The position numbers were made by a program, and so were the translations under genes. DNA of 51,745 nt, from positions 1 to 51,745 of the forward strand of contig CANGJB010000022.1 in the NCBI GenBank assembly GCA_947453945.1. Direction: 5' to 3'. Positions 1-7,481 of this stretch are shown here, piece after piece (the stretch's first letter is position 1; every line of letters begins with the position of its first letter). Below the pieces are notes generated by a model. That model searched no databases and had not been told where the DNA came from. It saw only the letters and a program-made list of their open reading frames with translations. Source of the DNA: Sphingomonadaceae bacterium. GTDB taxonomy: Bacteria; Pseudomonadota; Alphaproteobacteria; Sphingomonadales; Sphingomonadaceae.

Positions 1-627
1 GCGCATGGCACTGGCAGTCAGTCCGCAGCCCTCGCCGCGCTCAACGTAAGAGGCCGGCAGCCTGTCGGGATAGTCAGTGACAGGGTAAAACAGCACTTGC
101 GCGACAATCGCGGGGCCGCCCGCGTCGCGAGCACGCAGCGCTGTCACAATTGCCATGGTCGCGCCTGCGCTGTCGCCTGCAACGATCAGCTGCGCCGGAT
201 CGCCGCCGAAGCTGGCAGCGTTGGCCGCCACCCAGTTGGTCGCGGCAAAGCTGTCATCCGGACCAGCCGGAAACGGCGCTTCGGGCGCGAGGCCGTAGTC
301 GACCGACACAACAATCGCCCCGGAATGCAGGCACAGGTGTCGGCACAAGACATCGTGGGTGTCGATGCTACAGACCACGAAGGCGCTGCCGTGGAAGTAG
401 GTGATCACGGCGTGACCCTGGTCCAGATCGGGCCGGTAGATGCGCACCTGGATTTCGCCGCGCGGGCCGGGGATCATGCGGTCTTCCACATGGCTGACAT
501 CGGGCCTAGACGCCTTGGCCGCCTGCGCCTCGAAACTGGCGCGAAGAACGGCAGGCGAAACGCTCTCCATTGGCGGCATCCCAGCGGAGCTATCGAGAAT
601 CGCCTGCAAATGGGGGTGTAAAGCCAC
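1..627 (-). CDS. alpha/beta hydrolase of the HSL/acetyl-esterase type (3' end outside the window)
   Basis: The reading frame is open for 209 codons from a GTG at 627 and runs off the left edge. A Shine-Dalgarno run GGGAGA lies just upstream of the GTG. The fold family is clear from the VDYGLAPEAPFPAGPDD stretch (residues 109-125), the nucleophile elbow GDSAGA with Ser153, and an HG motif at 79-80. The family oxyanion motif is usually HGGGF; here it reads HGSAFV, so two of the glycines are replaced. The Asp and His of the triad would lie beyond the window. It probably hydrolyses an ester or lactone in the cytoplasm. Its place beside a Baeyer-Villiger monooxygenase relic and an acyl-CoA ligase suggests a lactone or ester made by ring oxygenation, which is inference. 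Confidence 0.85.
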   Translation of the reverse strand, partial: MALHPHLQAILDSSAGMPPMESVSPAVLRASFEAQAAKASRPDVSHVEDRMIPGPRGEIQVRIYRPDLDQGHAVITYFHGSAFVVCSIDTHDVLCRHLCLHSGAIVVSVDYGLAPEAPFPAGPDDSFAATNWVAANAASFGGDPAQLIVAGDSAGATMAIVTALRARDAGGPAIVAQVLFYPVTDYPDRLPASYVERGEGCGLTASAMR

Positions 628-638
628 TTCAGTCTCCC

Positions 639-779
639 TTAGCCAAAGGTCCATTGGTTGCGGGCAGCGAGCTTGCGCTGCTCTTGGTGAGAGACGCTGA
701 AATCCTGACGGTCAGCCATGTACCACTCGCCAATGCCGATTTCGGAGGCGGTCTTCATGGGCTTGCCGACTTTCATCAT
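639..779 (-). CDS. small ORF of 46 residues, unrecognised, coupled to the hydrolase
   Basis: The ORF starts ATG-ATG at 779-774 and ends with a TAA whose bases overlap the ribosome-binding region of the hydrolase at 627, so the two would be translationally coupled. The product is hydrophilic, with WYMADRQDF near residue 22 and RNQWTF at the end. No family is recognised and no signal peptide or membrane segment is seen. An in-frame TGA lies just upstream of the start. It could be a real small protein, or the surviving C-terminus of a larger gene whose front was lost in the same rearrangement that left the monooxygenase relic next door. Confidence 0.35.
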   Translation of the reverse strand: MMKVGKPMKTASEIGIGEWYMADRQDFSVSHQEQRKLAARNQWTFG

Positions 780-841
780 CTGTCATGGACTACGCGATCA
801 AAAACAGCATTTCCAGCTACACTGTCTGTTTATGGACTAAC

Positions 842-1016
842 CGGCAGCAAAAGCACCGAGATCAGCGGCAATGCTGACCGATGCCAACGCACGGTGGGTG
901 AAAAGCCTGACGGGTCTGTCGTAAGGCGCACGCTGGTTCATGTCGGCGGTGGTCCCGAATATCGCAAGCGATGCGAACAAGTGGCGTACCACGACTACGA
1001 AGGCTTCGAGCTGGCC
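842..1016 (+). pseudogene. C-terminal relic of a type I Baeyer-Villiger (class B flavin) monooxygenase
   Basis: One frame reads DANARWVKSL (from about 883) and, after a TAA at 922-924, WFMSA (about 939-953). This matches the family pattern of a helix ending in W-V followed by W-Y/F-M-x-A. The neighbouring frame then reads GGGPEYRKRCEQVAYHDYEG (about 953-1012), like the GG-x-GPYRKKCDEVAANGYEGF end of cyclohexanone-monooxygenase-like proteins. An internal stop, a frame change and the loss of the linking residues show that it is dead. Nothing of the Rossmann domains remains. The family call rests on remembered motifs, not an alignment. Confidence 0.6.
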
Positions 1017-1025
1017 TTAGCGCTA

Positions 1026-1041
1026 TCAACATTGCCGTTGA
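1026..1041. promoter_or_regulatory. operator copy 1, TCAAC-N6-GTTGA
   Basis: The site reads TCAACATTGCCGTTGA, a perfect 5+5 inverted repeat with a 6-base spacer, and matches seven other copies up to 19.7 kb. It overlaps the -35 box of the ligase promoter, so a bound repressor would block RNA polymerase. Confidence 0.7.
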
Positions 1042-1066
1042 CAGGCAGGATGGCGCACTTCATTCA
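1038..1066 (+). promoter_or_regulatory. sigma70-like promoter of the acyl-CoA ligase gene
   Basis: TTGACA at 1038-1043 is followed, after 17 bases, by CATTCA at 1061-1066. The -35 box shares its first four bases with the right arm of operator copy 1. It lies 37 bases ahead of the TTG start at 1103, and argues against an earlier start at 971, which would put promoter and operator inside the gene. Confidence 0.55.
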
Positions 1067-1102
1067 TGCGAGCAACATGCGATTGTGCGGGAGAGTTTCG
1101 CC

Positions 1103-2728
1103 TTGATATTCAGCGAGTGGTCCGAGGTTTCGCCGCTGGCCGACCTTCTTATCCGCAGCGCGGCGCGCTATCCTGACCGGCAAGCGTTGGTCATGCCGGA
1201 CCTGACGCTGACTTACGCCGAACTGCGCGATGCTTCCATCGAGATTGCACGCGGCATCATCGGGCTGGGGCTTGGCGCGCGCGCGCATGTCGGCATTCTT
1301 GCCAACAACAGCCGCGAACTGGTGACGGCTCTGTTCGGTGCCGCACTGGCCAACTGCGTGGCGGTGCCGCTCAATGCCCGCCACAAGAGCCGCGAGCTCG
1401 GTTTCATCATCGAGAACGCCGATCTCGCGCTGATCCTGACGACAGCGGCGGACACCCGCTTCGTTGATTTCCGCACCGTGCTCTCGGAAGCGCTTCCCTC
1501 GCTCGGCACAAGCACAACGGACGTCCCCCTGTCGCTTGCCGAGGCACCACTCCTGCGCGGTGTCGTAGTTCTCGAAGGCGAAGCGCCGGCGGGGTTCCTC
1601 AACCGCGCAGACTTCACCAATGCAGCAGAATCCGTACCTGTCAGCGCCGTGGACGCAGCCCGCCGCGCGACCCGTTTGCGCGATACCGCCTTCATCATTT
1701 ACACGTCTGGCACCACAGCCAATCCCAAAGGCTGCCTGCTCGCCCACGAAGCTGTCACACGCGGCCCCGTCGAGCGCGCGAGCAGCCGGTTTCGCGCGCG
1801 CGAACACGACGTCACGTGGGGCGGCGGACCACTGTTCCACATCGGCTCGCTTGCTCCGTTCATCGGGGTGATCGGCACGGGCGGAACATATGTGACCGAC
1901 GTGTTCTTCGATGCCGGCCGCGCACTGGAACTCATGGAGCGTGAGAACGTCAGCGTCGCATGGCCTTGGTTCCCGGCGATTCTGCAACCATTGCTGGATC
2001 ATCCCACCTTCGATCCCGCTCGTCTGGCTGCTCTGCGCAAAGTCTTGCTGATTGCGCCACCCGCGCTGGTGAACCGCATCCAGCAGACCTTTCCCGAAGC
2101 CGAGTTCATGCAGGCTTGCGGCATGACCGAAACCGCCGGAATTTTCGCCCTTTGCGCACCCGATGAAACGCCCGAGCAGCGGGCGATCAGCCAAGGAAAA
2201 CCCGTCCCCGGTATTGCCGTAAAGATCATCGAGCTGGAGACCGGCAAGGAAGCGGCGCCCGATGTTGTGGGCGAGATCCTCGTGCGCGGCTACTGTGTGA
2301 TGGACGGCTACCACCGCTCACCCGAGAAAACCGCCGAAGCGCTCGACAGCGAAGGTTGGCTGCACACCGGCGATCTCTATGCCCGCGCCGCGGACGGCCA
2401 GCTGACTTTCCACGGCCGCGCCAAGGACATGCTGAAAGTCGGCGGAGAGAATGTCGCAGCGATCGAGGTCGAGGCCTATCTGTGCAGCCATCCGGCGGTA
2501 AAGCTCGCCGAAGTGGTGGGCCGTCCCGACCCACGCCTCGATGAAGTGCCCGTAGCGTTTATCGAATTCCGGCCTGGCCTGTCTGCCACCGAAGAGGAGC
2601 TCATCGGCTTCTGCCAAGGCCGCATCGCCAGCTACAAGGTGCCGCGCGCGGTGTTCTTCGTGAACGATGGCGAATGGCCGATGTCCGCTACCAAAGTCGA
2701 TAAACGGGCCCTTCGCGCCAGACTCTGA
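1103..2728 (+). CDS. acyl-CoA synthetase (AMP-forming, ANL superfamily)
   Basis: The 541-residue product would activate a carboxylic acid to its CoA thioester through an acyl-adenylate in the cytoplasm. The phosphate loop IIYTSGTTANPKG lies near residues 196-208, ACGMTETAG is the A5 motif, LHTGDLY is A7, GRAKDMLKVGGENV is the hinge A8 near 438, and SATKVDKRAL near 529 holds the adenylating lysine. The TTG start at 1103 is preceded by GGGAGAG at good spacing and fits the family N-terminus. An ATG at 971 in the same frame would add 44 atypical residues that cover the promoter. The gene abuts the convergent TetR gene with no gap. In context it should prime a ring-cleaved acid for the crotonases encoded at 5.9-7.5 kb. 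Confidence 0.9.
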   Translation: MIFSEWSEVSPLADLLIRSAARYPDRQALVMPDLTLTYAELRDASIEIARGIIGLGLGARAHVGILANNSRELVTALFGAALANCVAVPLNARHKSRELGFIIENADLALILTTAADTRFVDFRTVLSEALPSLGTSTTDVPLSLAEAPLLRGVVVLEGEAPAGFLNRADFTNAAESVPVSAVDAARRATRLRDTAFIIYTSGTTANPKGCLLAHEAVTRGPVERASSRFRAREHDVTWGGGPLFHIGSLAPFIGVIGTGGTYVTDVFFDAGRALELMERENVSVAWPWFPAILQPLLDHPTFDPARLAALRKVLLIAPPALVNRIQQTFPEAEFMQACGMTETAGIFALCAPDETPEQRAISQGKPVPGIAVKIIELETGKEAAPDVVGEILVRGYCVMDGYHRSPEKTAEALDSEGWLHTGDLYARAADGQLTFHGRAKDMLKVGGENVAAIEVEAYLCSHPAVKLAEVVGRPDPRLDEVPVAFIEFRPGLSATEEELIGFCQGRIASYKVPRAVFFVNDGEWPMSATKVDKRALRARL

Positions 2729-3433
2729 TCAGCGCTTCTCCATCCCGCTGAAGAATATCTCGCAGAACGCATTCGAAATCTCGGGCGCCGAATGCGCGCC
2801 GCCCGGCTGATACCAGCGATGTGTCCAGTTCAGCATGCCGAACACGGCATTGGCGGCCACCGACACGGCAATATCGTTACGCATCTCGCCCTTGCCGATC
2901 AGTTCGCTGATCAGGCTCAGCACGATGCGTTCGAACGTGCGGGTTTTGGCCACGATCCGCTGCGCCCAGACGCTCTTCTCGTTGGTGACCCGGCTCATCT
3001 CTTCCTGAATGTAGACGTACATATGCGGGTAGTATTGGTCGTAGGCCGACATCAGCTGGGTGATCACCGCCCGCAGCTTTGGGCCGGCTTCCAGCGCTTG
3101 GTCAGCGAAAATCGCCTCGCAAGCGGCGATATTCGCCTCCACTCCGACCCTGAGACATTCGCGAAACAGCTCTTCCTTGCTGCCGAAGTAATAGTAGACC
3201 GTCGCGCGATCGAGACCCGCCTTGTGGCCAATCTCGGCAAGCGTAGTTGCCTTGAACCCGTGCGTCTTGAATTGTCGGCCTGCAATCTCGACCAGTTCGG
3301 CGCGCTTGGCCAGATAGTCAGCGCTGCCTTCTTCCAGCGCTGACTGCCTACGCTTCGAAATATTGCTCGCTATGGCCATGGCACGAGGCCTATCCGCCTC
3401 CGGCTTGGATGACAAGGACGGTTTCCGGGCCAT
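2729..3433 (-). CDS. TetR/AcrR family transcriptional regulator
   Basis: The 234-residue product has an N-terminal helix-turn-helix, TLAEIGHKAGLDRATVYYYF, followed by GSKEEL, which is typical of TetR repressors. The C-terminal half is a ligand-binding helical domain. The ATG at 3433 lies one base after the ribBA stop, which indicates coupling; a TTG at 3478 would extend the protein into ribBA. It is the last gene of the minus-strand operon that begins at 8541. It could bind the TCAAC-N6-GTTGA sites and respond to a CoA-ester intermediate, or serve another target; the second TetR gene at 18494 is the stronger candidate because it is flanked by two copies of the site. Confidence 0.85.
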   Translation of the reverse strand: MARKPSLSSKPEADRPRAMAIASNISKRRQSALEEGSADYLAKRAELVEIAGRQFKTHGFKATTLAEIGHKAGLDRATVYYYFGSKEELFRECLRVGVEANIAACEAIFADQALEAGPKLRAVITQLMSAYDQYYPHMYVYIQEEMSRVTNEKSVWAQRIVAKTRTFERIVLSLISELIGKGEMRNDIAVSVAANAVFGMLNWTHRWYQPGGAHSAPEISNAFCEIFFSGMEKR

Positions 3434-3434
3434 T

Positions 3435-4535
3435 TTAGGCGCCGACGATAGCTCGGCGATCAACGATTTCGAGGCCAAAGCCCTCCAGCGCAGCCATTTT
3501 CCTAGTGCTCGAGGTGAGCAGCGCCATACGTCCGACCCCGAGGTCCTTCAATATCTGAGCGCCAATTCCGTAGTCACGCTCGCTCGAGAGGCGGGCATAT
3601 TCCCCGCGCCCCCCCAGCACACGACGCGAGATCGAGGCACGGTCCGGGTCCTGTACGAACACCGCCACTGCCGGGCCATCATGCGCCGCCATCTGGCGCA
3701 GCGCCGCTGGAACATAGTCCGGATGCGCATTACGGTAGCCGAGCAGATCAGCTGTCAGATCGAACTGGTGGACCCGGACCAATGTGTCGCGCTCGGGACT
3801 GATGTCTCCCCGCACCAGCGCCACGTGCTCGCCATGATCCACCAGATCGCGATAGACGTGGATCGTGAAGCTGTCGCCAAAGTGACTGTCGAACGGCCCG
3901 CTGGCGACACGTTCGACTAGGGTTTCGGTACGCCGCCGCCACGCGATCAGATCGGCGATCGTGCCAATCTTCATGCCGTGCTCGGCGGCAAAGGGAATGA
4001 GGTCGGGCAGGCGCGCCATGGTCCCATCGGCGTTCATAACCTCGCAGATCACACCCGCTGGAATTAACCCGGCGAGGCGGGAGATATCAACCGCAGCCTC
4101 GGTATGCCCGGCCCGCACCAGGACCCCTCCATCGCGGGCGACCAGCGGGAACACATGACCGGGAGAGACCAGATCGCGAGGACCACACTGCGCATTGATC
4201 GCAACCGAAATCGTCCGGGCGCGATCGAAGGCGGATATGCCCGTGGTCACGCCTTCGCGCGCCTCGATCGAGACGGTGAACGCCGTCCCGTGGCCGGAGC
4301 GGTTATCGCTCGACATCGGGGATAATTCCAGCTCGCGGGCACGCTGCGCGGTGATCGCAAGGCAGATCAGGCCGCGCGCGTGGATTGCCATCTGGTTGAT
4401 CCGTTCGGGCGTGGCGAACTGTCCGGGAACGATGATGTCCCCCTCGTTCTCGCGGTCATCTGCATCGACCAGAATGAAGGGCCGACCGTTGCGTGCTTCG
4501 TCGATGATCTCGTCAGTGGTGGCAATCGTGGTCAA
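3435..4535 (-). CDS. ribBA: RibBA-type protein: DHBP synthase with a degenerate GTP cyclohydrolase II domain
   Basis: The first half is 3,4-dihydroxy-2-butanone 4-phosphate synthase, with the acidic loop DDRENEGD at residues 26-33 and GHTEAAVDISRLAGL at 143-157, so it should convert ribulose 5-phosphate to a riboflavin precursor. The second half resembles GTP cyclohydrolase II but lacks the zinc-binding cysteine cluster; the RVHS-x-C segment has become RVHQFDLTADLLG. That domain is probably inactive as a cyclohydrolase. The TTG start at 4535 has an excellent AAGGAG upstream and gives the usual MTTIATTDEII opening; a longer frame to 4568 overlaps the preceding gene. Its location beside a flavin reductase and in the regulon of three flavin monooxygenases suggests a local flavin supply paralog. 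Confidence 0.88.
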   Translation of the reverse strand: MTTIATTDEIIDEARNGRPFILVDADDRENEGDIIVPGQFATPERINQMAIHARGLICLAITAQRARELELSPMSSDNRSGHGTAFTVSIEAREGVTTGISAFDRARTISVAINAQCGPRDLVSPGHVFPLVARDGGVLVRAGHTEAAVDISRLAGLIPAGVICEVMNADGTMARLPDLIPFAAEHGMKIGTIADLIAWRRRTETLVERVASGPFDSHFGDSFTIHVYRDLVDHGEHVALVRGDISPERDTLVRVHQFDLTADLLGYRNAHPDYVPAALRQMAAHDGPAVAVFVQDPDRASISRRVLGGRGEYARLSSERDYGIGAQILKDLGVGRMALLTSSTRKMAALEGFGLEIVDRRAIVGA

Positions 4536-4536
4536 G

Positions 4537-5328
4537 TCAGGCTCCTTCTTTCGCGAGGCTTCTTGCAATCTCGCGCAGCGGCGGGAGGCCGTTGCTCATA
4601 TCGCGAACATAGCCCGTGTTGTCGTAGGCGGTCTCGAATGCGGCACCGCTGAAGCTGTAGCAGGCACCGCGCCGTGAAGGCTCGTCAGCGACGCGCCGCG
4701 GCACATTCCCATCGACGATATAGGCGCGGCCGCGCGCTACGAAGGCTGCCATCTGGGCCATGCGCCACAAGTCCGCTTCTTCGGGCGGGAATTGTTCATC
4801 CACCCAGCGGATGAACCCGCCGAACAGGCTTCGCCCGCGATATGCGTCGGGCTCCAGAATGGCCTCGTCCTGAAGGACCAACACCCGCGCAAGTGTGCCA
4901 TCCAGTTCGAGCGTGAGCCGCTGCCGGCCCGTCCCATCCCGGTCGGTGAGCGCAATTTCGGCTACCCCGCTGGGTTCACCACGCATCAGGCGCGTTAGGC
5001 CCAGCCGCGCGAGTTCGACGAGGTGCGTGCATTGTCCGCCTCGTTCCTCAGCGGACAGTGCCACTGCGCTGGCGGAGGCAGAGCGGCCAATCAAAGCGCA
5101 CAGAGCCGCCGCCGCACCCGGACAACTCGTCTTGGGAAACCGGTCCATGCGGGCAACGACGTTGGAAATGACACCGCCCTCGACAGTCAGGGCAACCCCC
5201 ATGTCATGGTAGTCGTCGAGCAGCCCGACATCCATTCCATCCGCCCGGCACGAGAAGGTGATCCGCCGCCTGTAGACGCCCGTCCCGTAGGCGGGATTGG
5301 GCGGATAGTGGATGAGGTTCGCAGACAT
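4537..5328 (-). CDS. DUF2889 domain-containing protein
   Basis: The 263-residue protein shows the DUF2889 pattern: RRRITFSCRADG near residue 20, LLDDYHDMGVAL near 36-47, a cysteine in RFPKTSCPGAAAAL near 70, and CTHLVELAR near 100. The biochemical role of this family is unknown to me. No signal peptide or membrane segment is seen. The gene lies six bases after the flavin reductase gene and one base before the ribBA start codon, so it is firmly within the operon. Genes of this family often accompany sphingomonad catabolic clusters, which is a general recollection and does not define a function. Confidence 0.75.
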   Translation of the reverse strand: MSANLIHYPPNPAYGTGVYRRRITFSCRADGMDVGLLDDYHDMGVALTVEGGVISNVVARMDRFPKTSCPGAAAALCALIGRSASASAVALSAEERGGQCTHLVELARLGLTRLMRGEPSGVAEIALTDRDGTGRQRLTLELDGTLARVLVLQDEAILEPDAYRGRSLFGGFIRWVDEQFPPEEADLWRMAQMAAFVARGRAYIVDGNVPRRVADEPSRRGACYSFSGAAFETAYDNTGYVRDMSNGLPPLREIARSLAKEGA

Positions 5329-5334
5329 GCGCCG

Positions 5335-5865
5335 TCAGCTTGTGGCGGCGAAACGACCGTACGCACCCTTGAAGAACAGGAGCGGTCCCGCAGCCCGCTC
5401 CACCGCGAGGGTCTCGACCCGGCCCAGCACGATGGTGTGGTCTCCGGCATCGATCTCATCGGCGATGGCGCATTCGATATGCGCGACGACACCATCCAGC
5501 AGCGGCAAGCCGCGCTGCGACAGCCGGTGCGACGTCCCTTCGAACTTGTCTCCCCCGCGCGAGGCGAACCGGCGGCACAGCTCGATCTGGTCGTCGGCCA
5601 ACACGTTGACGCAGAAATACCCCCCCGCTCGCACCACTGGCCAACTGCTCGAGCCGCGGTCGGGGAAAAACGCGACCAACGGCGGATCAAGCGAGACAGA
5701 CGTAAAGCTGCCGACTACCAGCCCGGCCGCCTCGCCATCCTGGCTCAGGCCAGTAATAACGCAGACTCCGGTCGGATAATTGCCGAGCACGGAACGGAAG
5801 TGGCCGGGATCGATCTCGACCCGGATATCGGTTTCGGCCGCTTCTGTCGCGCCTTGCCCGGTCAT
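5335..5865 (-). CDS. flavin reductase (HpaC-like, FMN-binding split barrel)
   Basis: The 176-residue product fits the short-chain NAD(P)H:flavin oxidoreductases that hand free reduced FMN to a partner monooxygenase. Family marks are FRSVLGNYPTGVCVITG near residue 25, VVGSFTSVSLDPPLVAF near 50-66, and YFCVNVLADDQ near 85. The ATG follows the upstream crotonase stop by one base (TGACATG), so it is co-translated with it. The likely partners are the three luciferase-like monooxygenases at 11.7-18.4 kb, in line with the Fred-type reductase that serves the diketocamphane monooxygenases. No other two-component monooxygenase is present in the window. Confidence 0.9.
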   Translation of the reverse strand: MTGQGATEAAETDIRVEIDPGHFRSVLGNYPTGVCVITGLSQDGEAAGLVVGSFTSVSLDPPLVAFFPDRGSSSWPVVRAGGYFCVNVLADDQIELCRRFASRGGDKFEGTSHRLSQRGLPLLDGVVAHIECAIADEIDAGDHTIVLGRVETLAVERAAGPLLFFKGAYGRFAATS

Positions 5866-5866
5866 G

Positions 5867-6637
5867 TCAGCGCCCGGTCCACACCGGCTTGCGGCGCTCG
5901 GCTCCCGCCAGTTCGCCTTCGCGCTTGTCGTTGCTTTCGGCGTATTGCTCGATCTCCTCGAAGCGCGTCATGAGCGCGACTTCGAGCGGATGGCCCAGAC
6001 GGCCGAGCGCGGCAGCTTTCGCTGCCTGATTGGCGAGCGGCGAGGCTGCATTGATCTTGTCGGCCCATTTCTGCGCGGCTGCGGCCAGCTCGGCAAAGGG
6101 GACGACTTCGTTCACAAGTCCGAAGTGCTCAGCCACATCGGCCTTGATACGCTCCCCGGTCAGGATCATCGCCATCGCGATGTGGTGCGGCAGCTGCCGC
6201 ATCGCACGGTGGACAACCCCGCATTCGCCAATGATGCCGACCTTGGTTTCGGGCAAACCGAACTGCGCGGTCTCCGCCGCCACTATGATATCCGCGCACA
6301 TCGCAAGTTCGAACCCGCCGCCAACGCAGAAGCCCTGCACTGCCGCGATCAGCGGCTTCTTGAGCGTGACCAACGGCCCGCCGATTCCGGTCAATCCGCC
6401 GGCCAGCGCCATGCGCGCCTTGCGCTCCGCCCCGCCAGAAACGTCGGCGCCGATGCAGAACCCCTTTTCGCCCTCCGCCGAAAGGATTGCGCACCAGATC
6501 TCGGGATCGGAATTAATTGTGTTCCACGCATCCAGCAGCAGATCATCCATCTCCTGCGTGATCGCGTTGAGCCCCTGTGGGCGGTTCAGCCGGACATGCG
6601 CGATATGTCCTTCGATGGTAAATTCGACGTCTGCCAT
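5867..6637 (-). CDS. enoyl-CoA hydratase/isomerase family protein (crotonase 1)
   Basis: The 256-residue protein has the crotonase landmarks: RLNRPQGLNAIT near residue 17, GFCIGADVSGG near 60 (CoA site), and GFCVGGGFELAMCADI near 100, which forms the oxyanion hole. One catalytic Glu is present in GLPETKVGIIGECG. The second Glu of true hydratases, expected ahead of the ILTG motif, is replaced in HHIAMAMILTG, so isomerase, hydrolase or C-C cleavage chemistry is as likely as hydration. It sits between the second crotonase and the flavin reductase, with gaps of one or two bases. It should act on the CoA ester made by the ligase at 1103. Confidence 0.87.
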   Translation of the reverse strand: MADVEFTIEGHIAHVRLNRPQGLNAITQEMDDLLLDAWNTINSDPEIWCAILSAEGEKGFCIGADVSGGAERKARMALAGGLTGIGGPLVTLKKPLIAAVQGFCVGGGFELAMCADIIVAAETAQFGLPETKVGIIGECGVVHRAMRQLPHHIAMAMILTGERIKADVAEHFGLVNEVVPFAELAAAAQKWADKINAASPLANQAAKAAALGRLGHPLEVALMTRFEEIEQYAESNDKREGELAGAERRKPVWTGR

Positions 6638-6639
6638 AA

Positions 6640-7476
6640 TTACTCCTTCGGCGCGGCGAGCGGGCTCGTCGGCTGTGTTTTGAATTGCTGGATGACGGCC
6701 TTGAGGCCCTGTTCTTTCATGCGCTGCCGGACTTCCAGCACGGCTGGCGCCAAGTGCAGCAGCGCGTCGATCTCCGCGATGCCCGAGAGCGCCTGACGGA
6801 AGCCGGCTGCCTCGGTCGCACGGTTGATCGAGAGCTTCTTGAGCCGCAGCACATCCGGCGGGGTCAGCGCGATGCGCTGCGCCAGTGACCGGACAGCCGG
6901 GATCAGGTCAGCTGCTGGCACGCAGTGGTTGGCCCAGCCCCAGGTCACCGCAGTCGGCCCGTCGATCCAGTTGCCCGGAACAAACGCGAATTCCTTGGCG
7001 CGCTTGGGGCCGACCAGACTGACCCATGTCGGCGCGATGAAGCCGCCGCCGATCGGGATGGTCGGCTCGCCGATGCGCACATCATCCGCCACGATCGTGA
7101 TATCGGTAAACACGCACATCTGCGCCGCGGCCGCCAGGCAGAAACCGTGGACAGCCGCGATCACCGGTTTGGGGTGATCCCACATCAGCAGCCACCGGTC
7201 GACGTTGGCACGCAGGCGAGCATGGTCAGCCATCGGGTCCGCCGGGCCGTTGTCGCCTGCTCCGTAGCTGCCGAGGTCCATCCCCGAGCAGAAGCCCTTG
7301 CCCTCGCCGCGGATGGCAATGACCGGCCCTCCCTCGTGCTTCAGGCACTCGAGCGCATGGGCAAACTCGTCGAGGAGTTGGGGCGACAAGGCGTTTGCCG
7401 CCTCGGGGCGATCCAGCACGATCCAGCTGAGCGCCTCTTCGTGCTCGATCCGGATCGTGGCATAATCCCCAGCCAT
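6640..7476 (-). CDS. crotonase-family protein with altered oxyanion loop (crotonase 2)
   Basis: The 278-residue product begins MAGDYATIRIE at the ATG 7476, five bases after the stop of the upstream gene; longer frames are spurious. Crotonase marks are LDRPEAANALS, GEGKGFCSGMDLGS, and GFCLAAAAQMCVFTDI, where the family normally has GGG in the oxyanion loop. IGEPTIPIGGGF supplies the usual Glu region. The Ala-rich loop is unusual and could change geometry or reaction. The C-terminus is about 20 residues longer than in crotonase 1. It lies in the operon 8541 to 2729 and probably handles a beta-oxidation-like or retro-Claisen step. Confidence 0.85.
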   Translation of the reverse strand: MAGDYATIRIEHEEALSWIVLDRPEAANALSPQLLDEFAHALECLKHEGGPVIAIRGEGKGFCSGMDLGSYGAGDNGPADPMADHARLRANVDRWLLMWDHPKPVIAAVHGFCLAAAAQMCVFTDITIVADDVRIGEPTIPIGGGFIAPTWVSLVGPKRAKEFAFVPGNWIDGPTAVTWGWANHCVPAADLIPAVRSLAQRIALTPPDVLRLKKLSINRATEAAGFRQALSGIAEIDALLHLAPAVLEVRQRMKEQGLKAVIQQFKTQPTSPLAAPKE

Positions 7477-7481
7477 CGCGT

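Noticed and set aside
971..1102. ATG at 971 as start of the acyl-CoA ligase
   Set aside because: It would translate through a TCAAC-N6-GTTGA site and a TTGACA-N17-CATTCA promoter, and adds 44 residues without family similarity. TTG at 1103 has a good ribosome-binding site.
1064..2314. 416-codon minus-strand open frame
   Set aside because: Antisense shadow of the acyl-CoA ligase; no family features.
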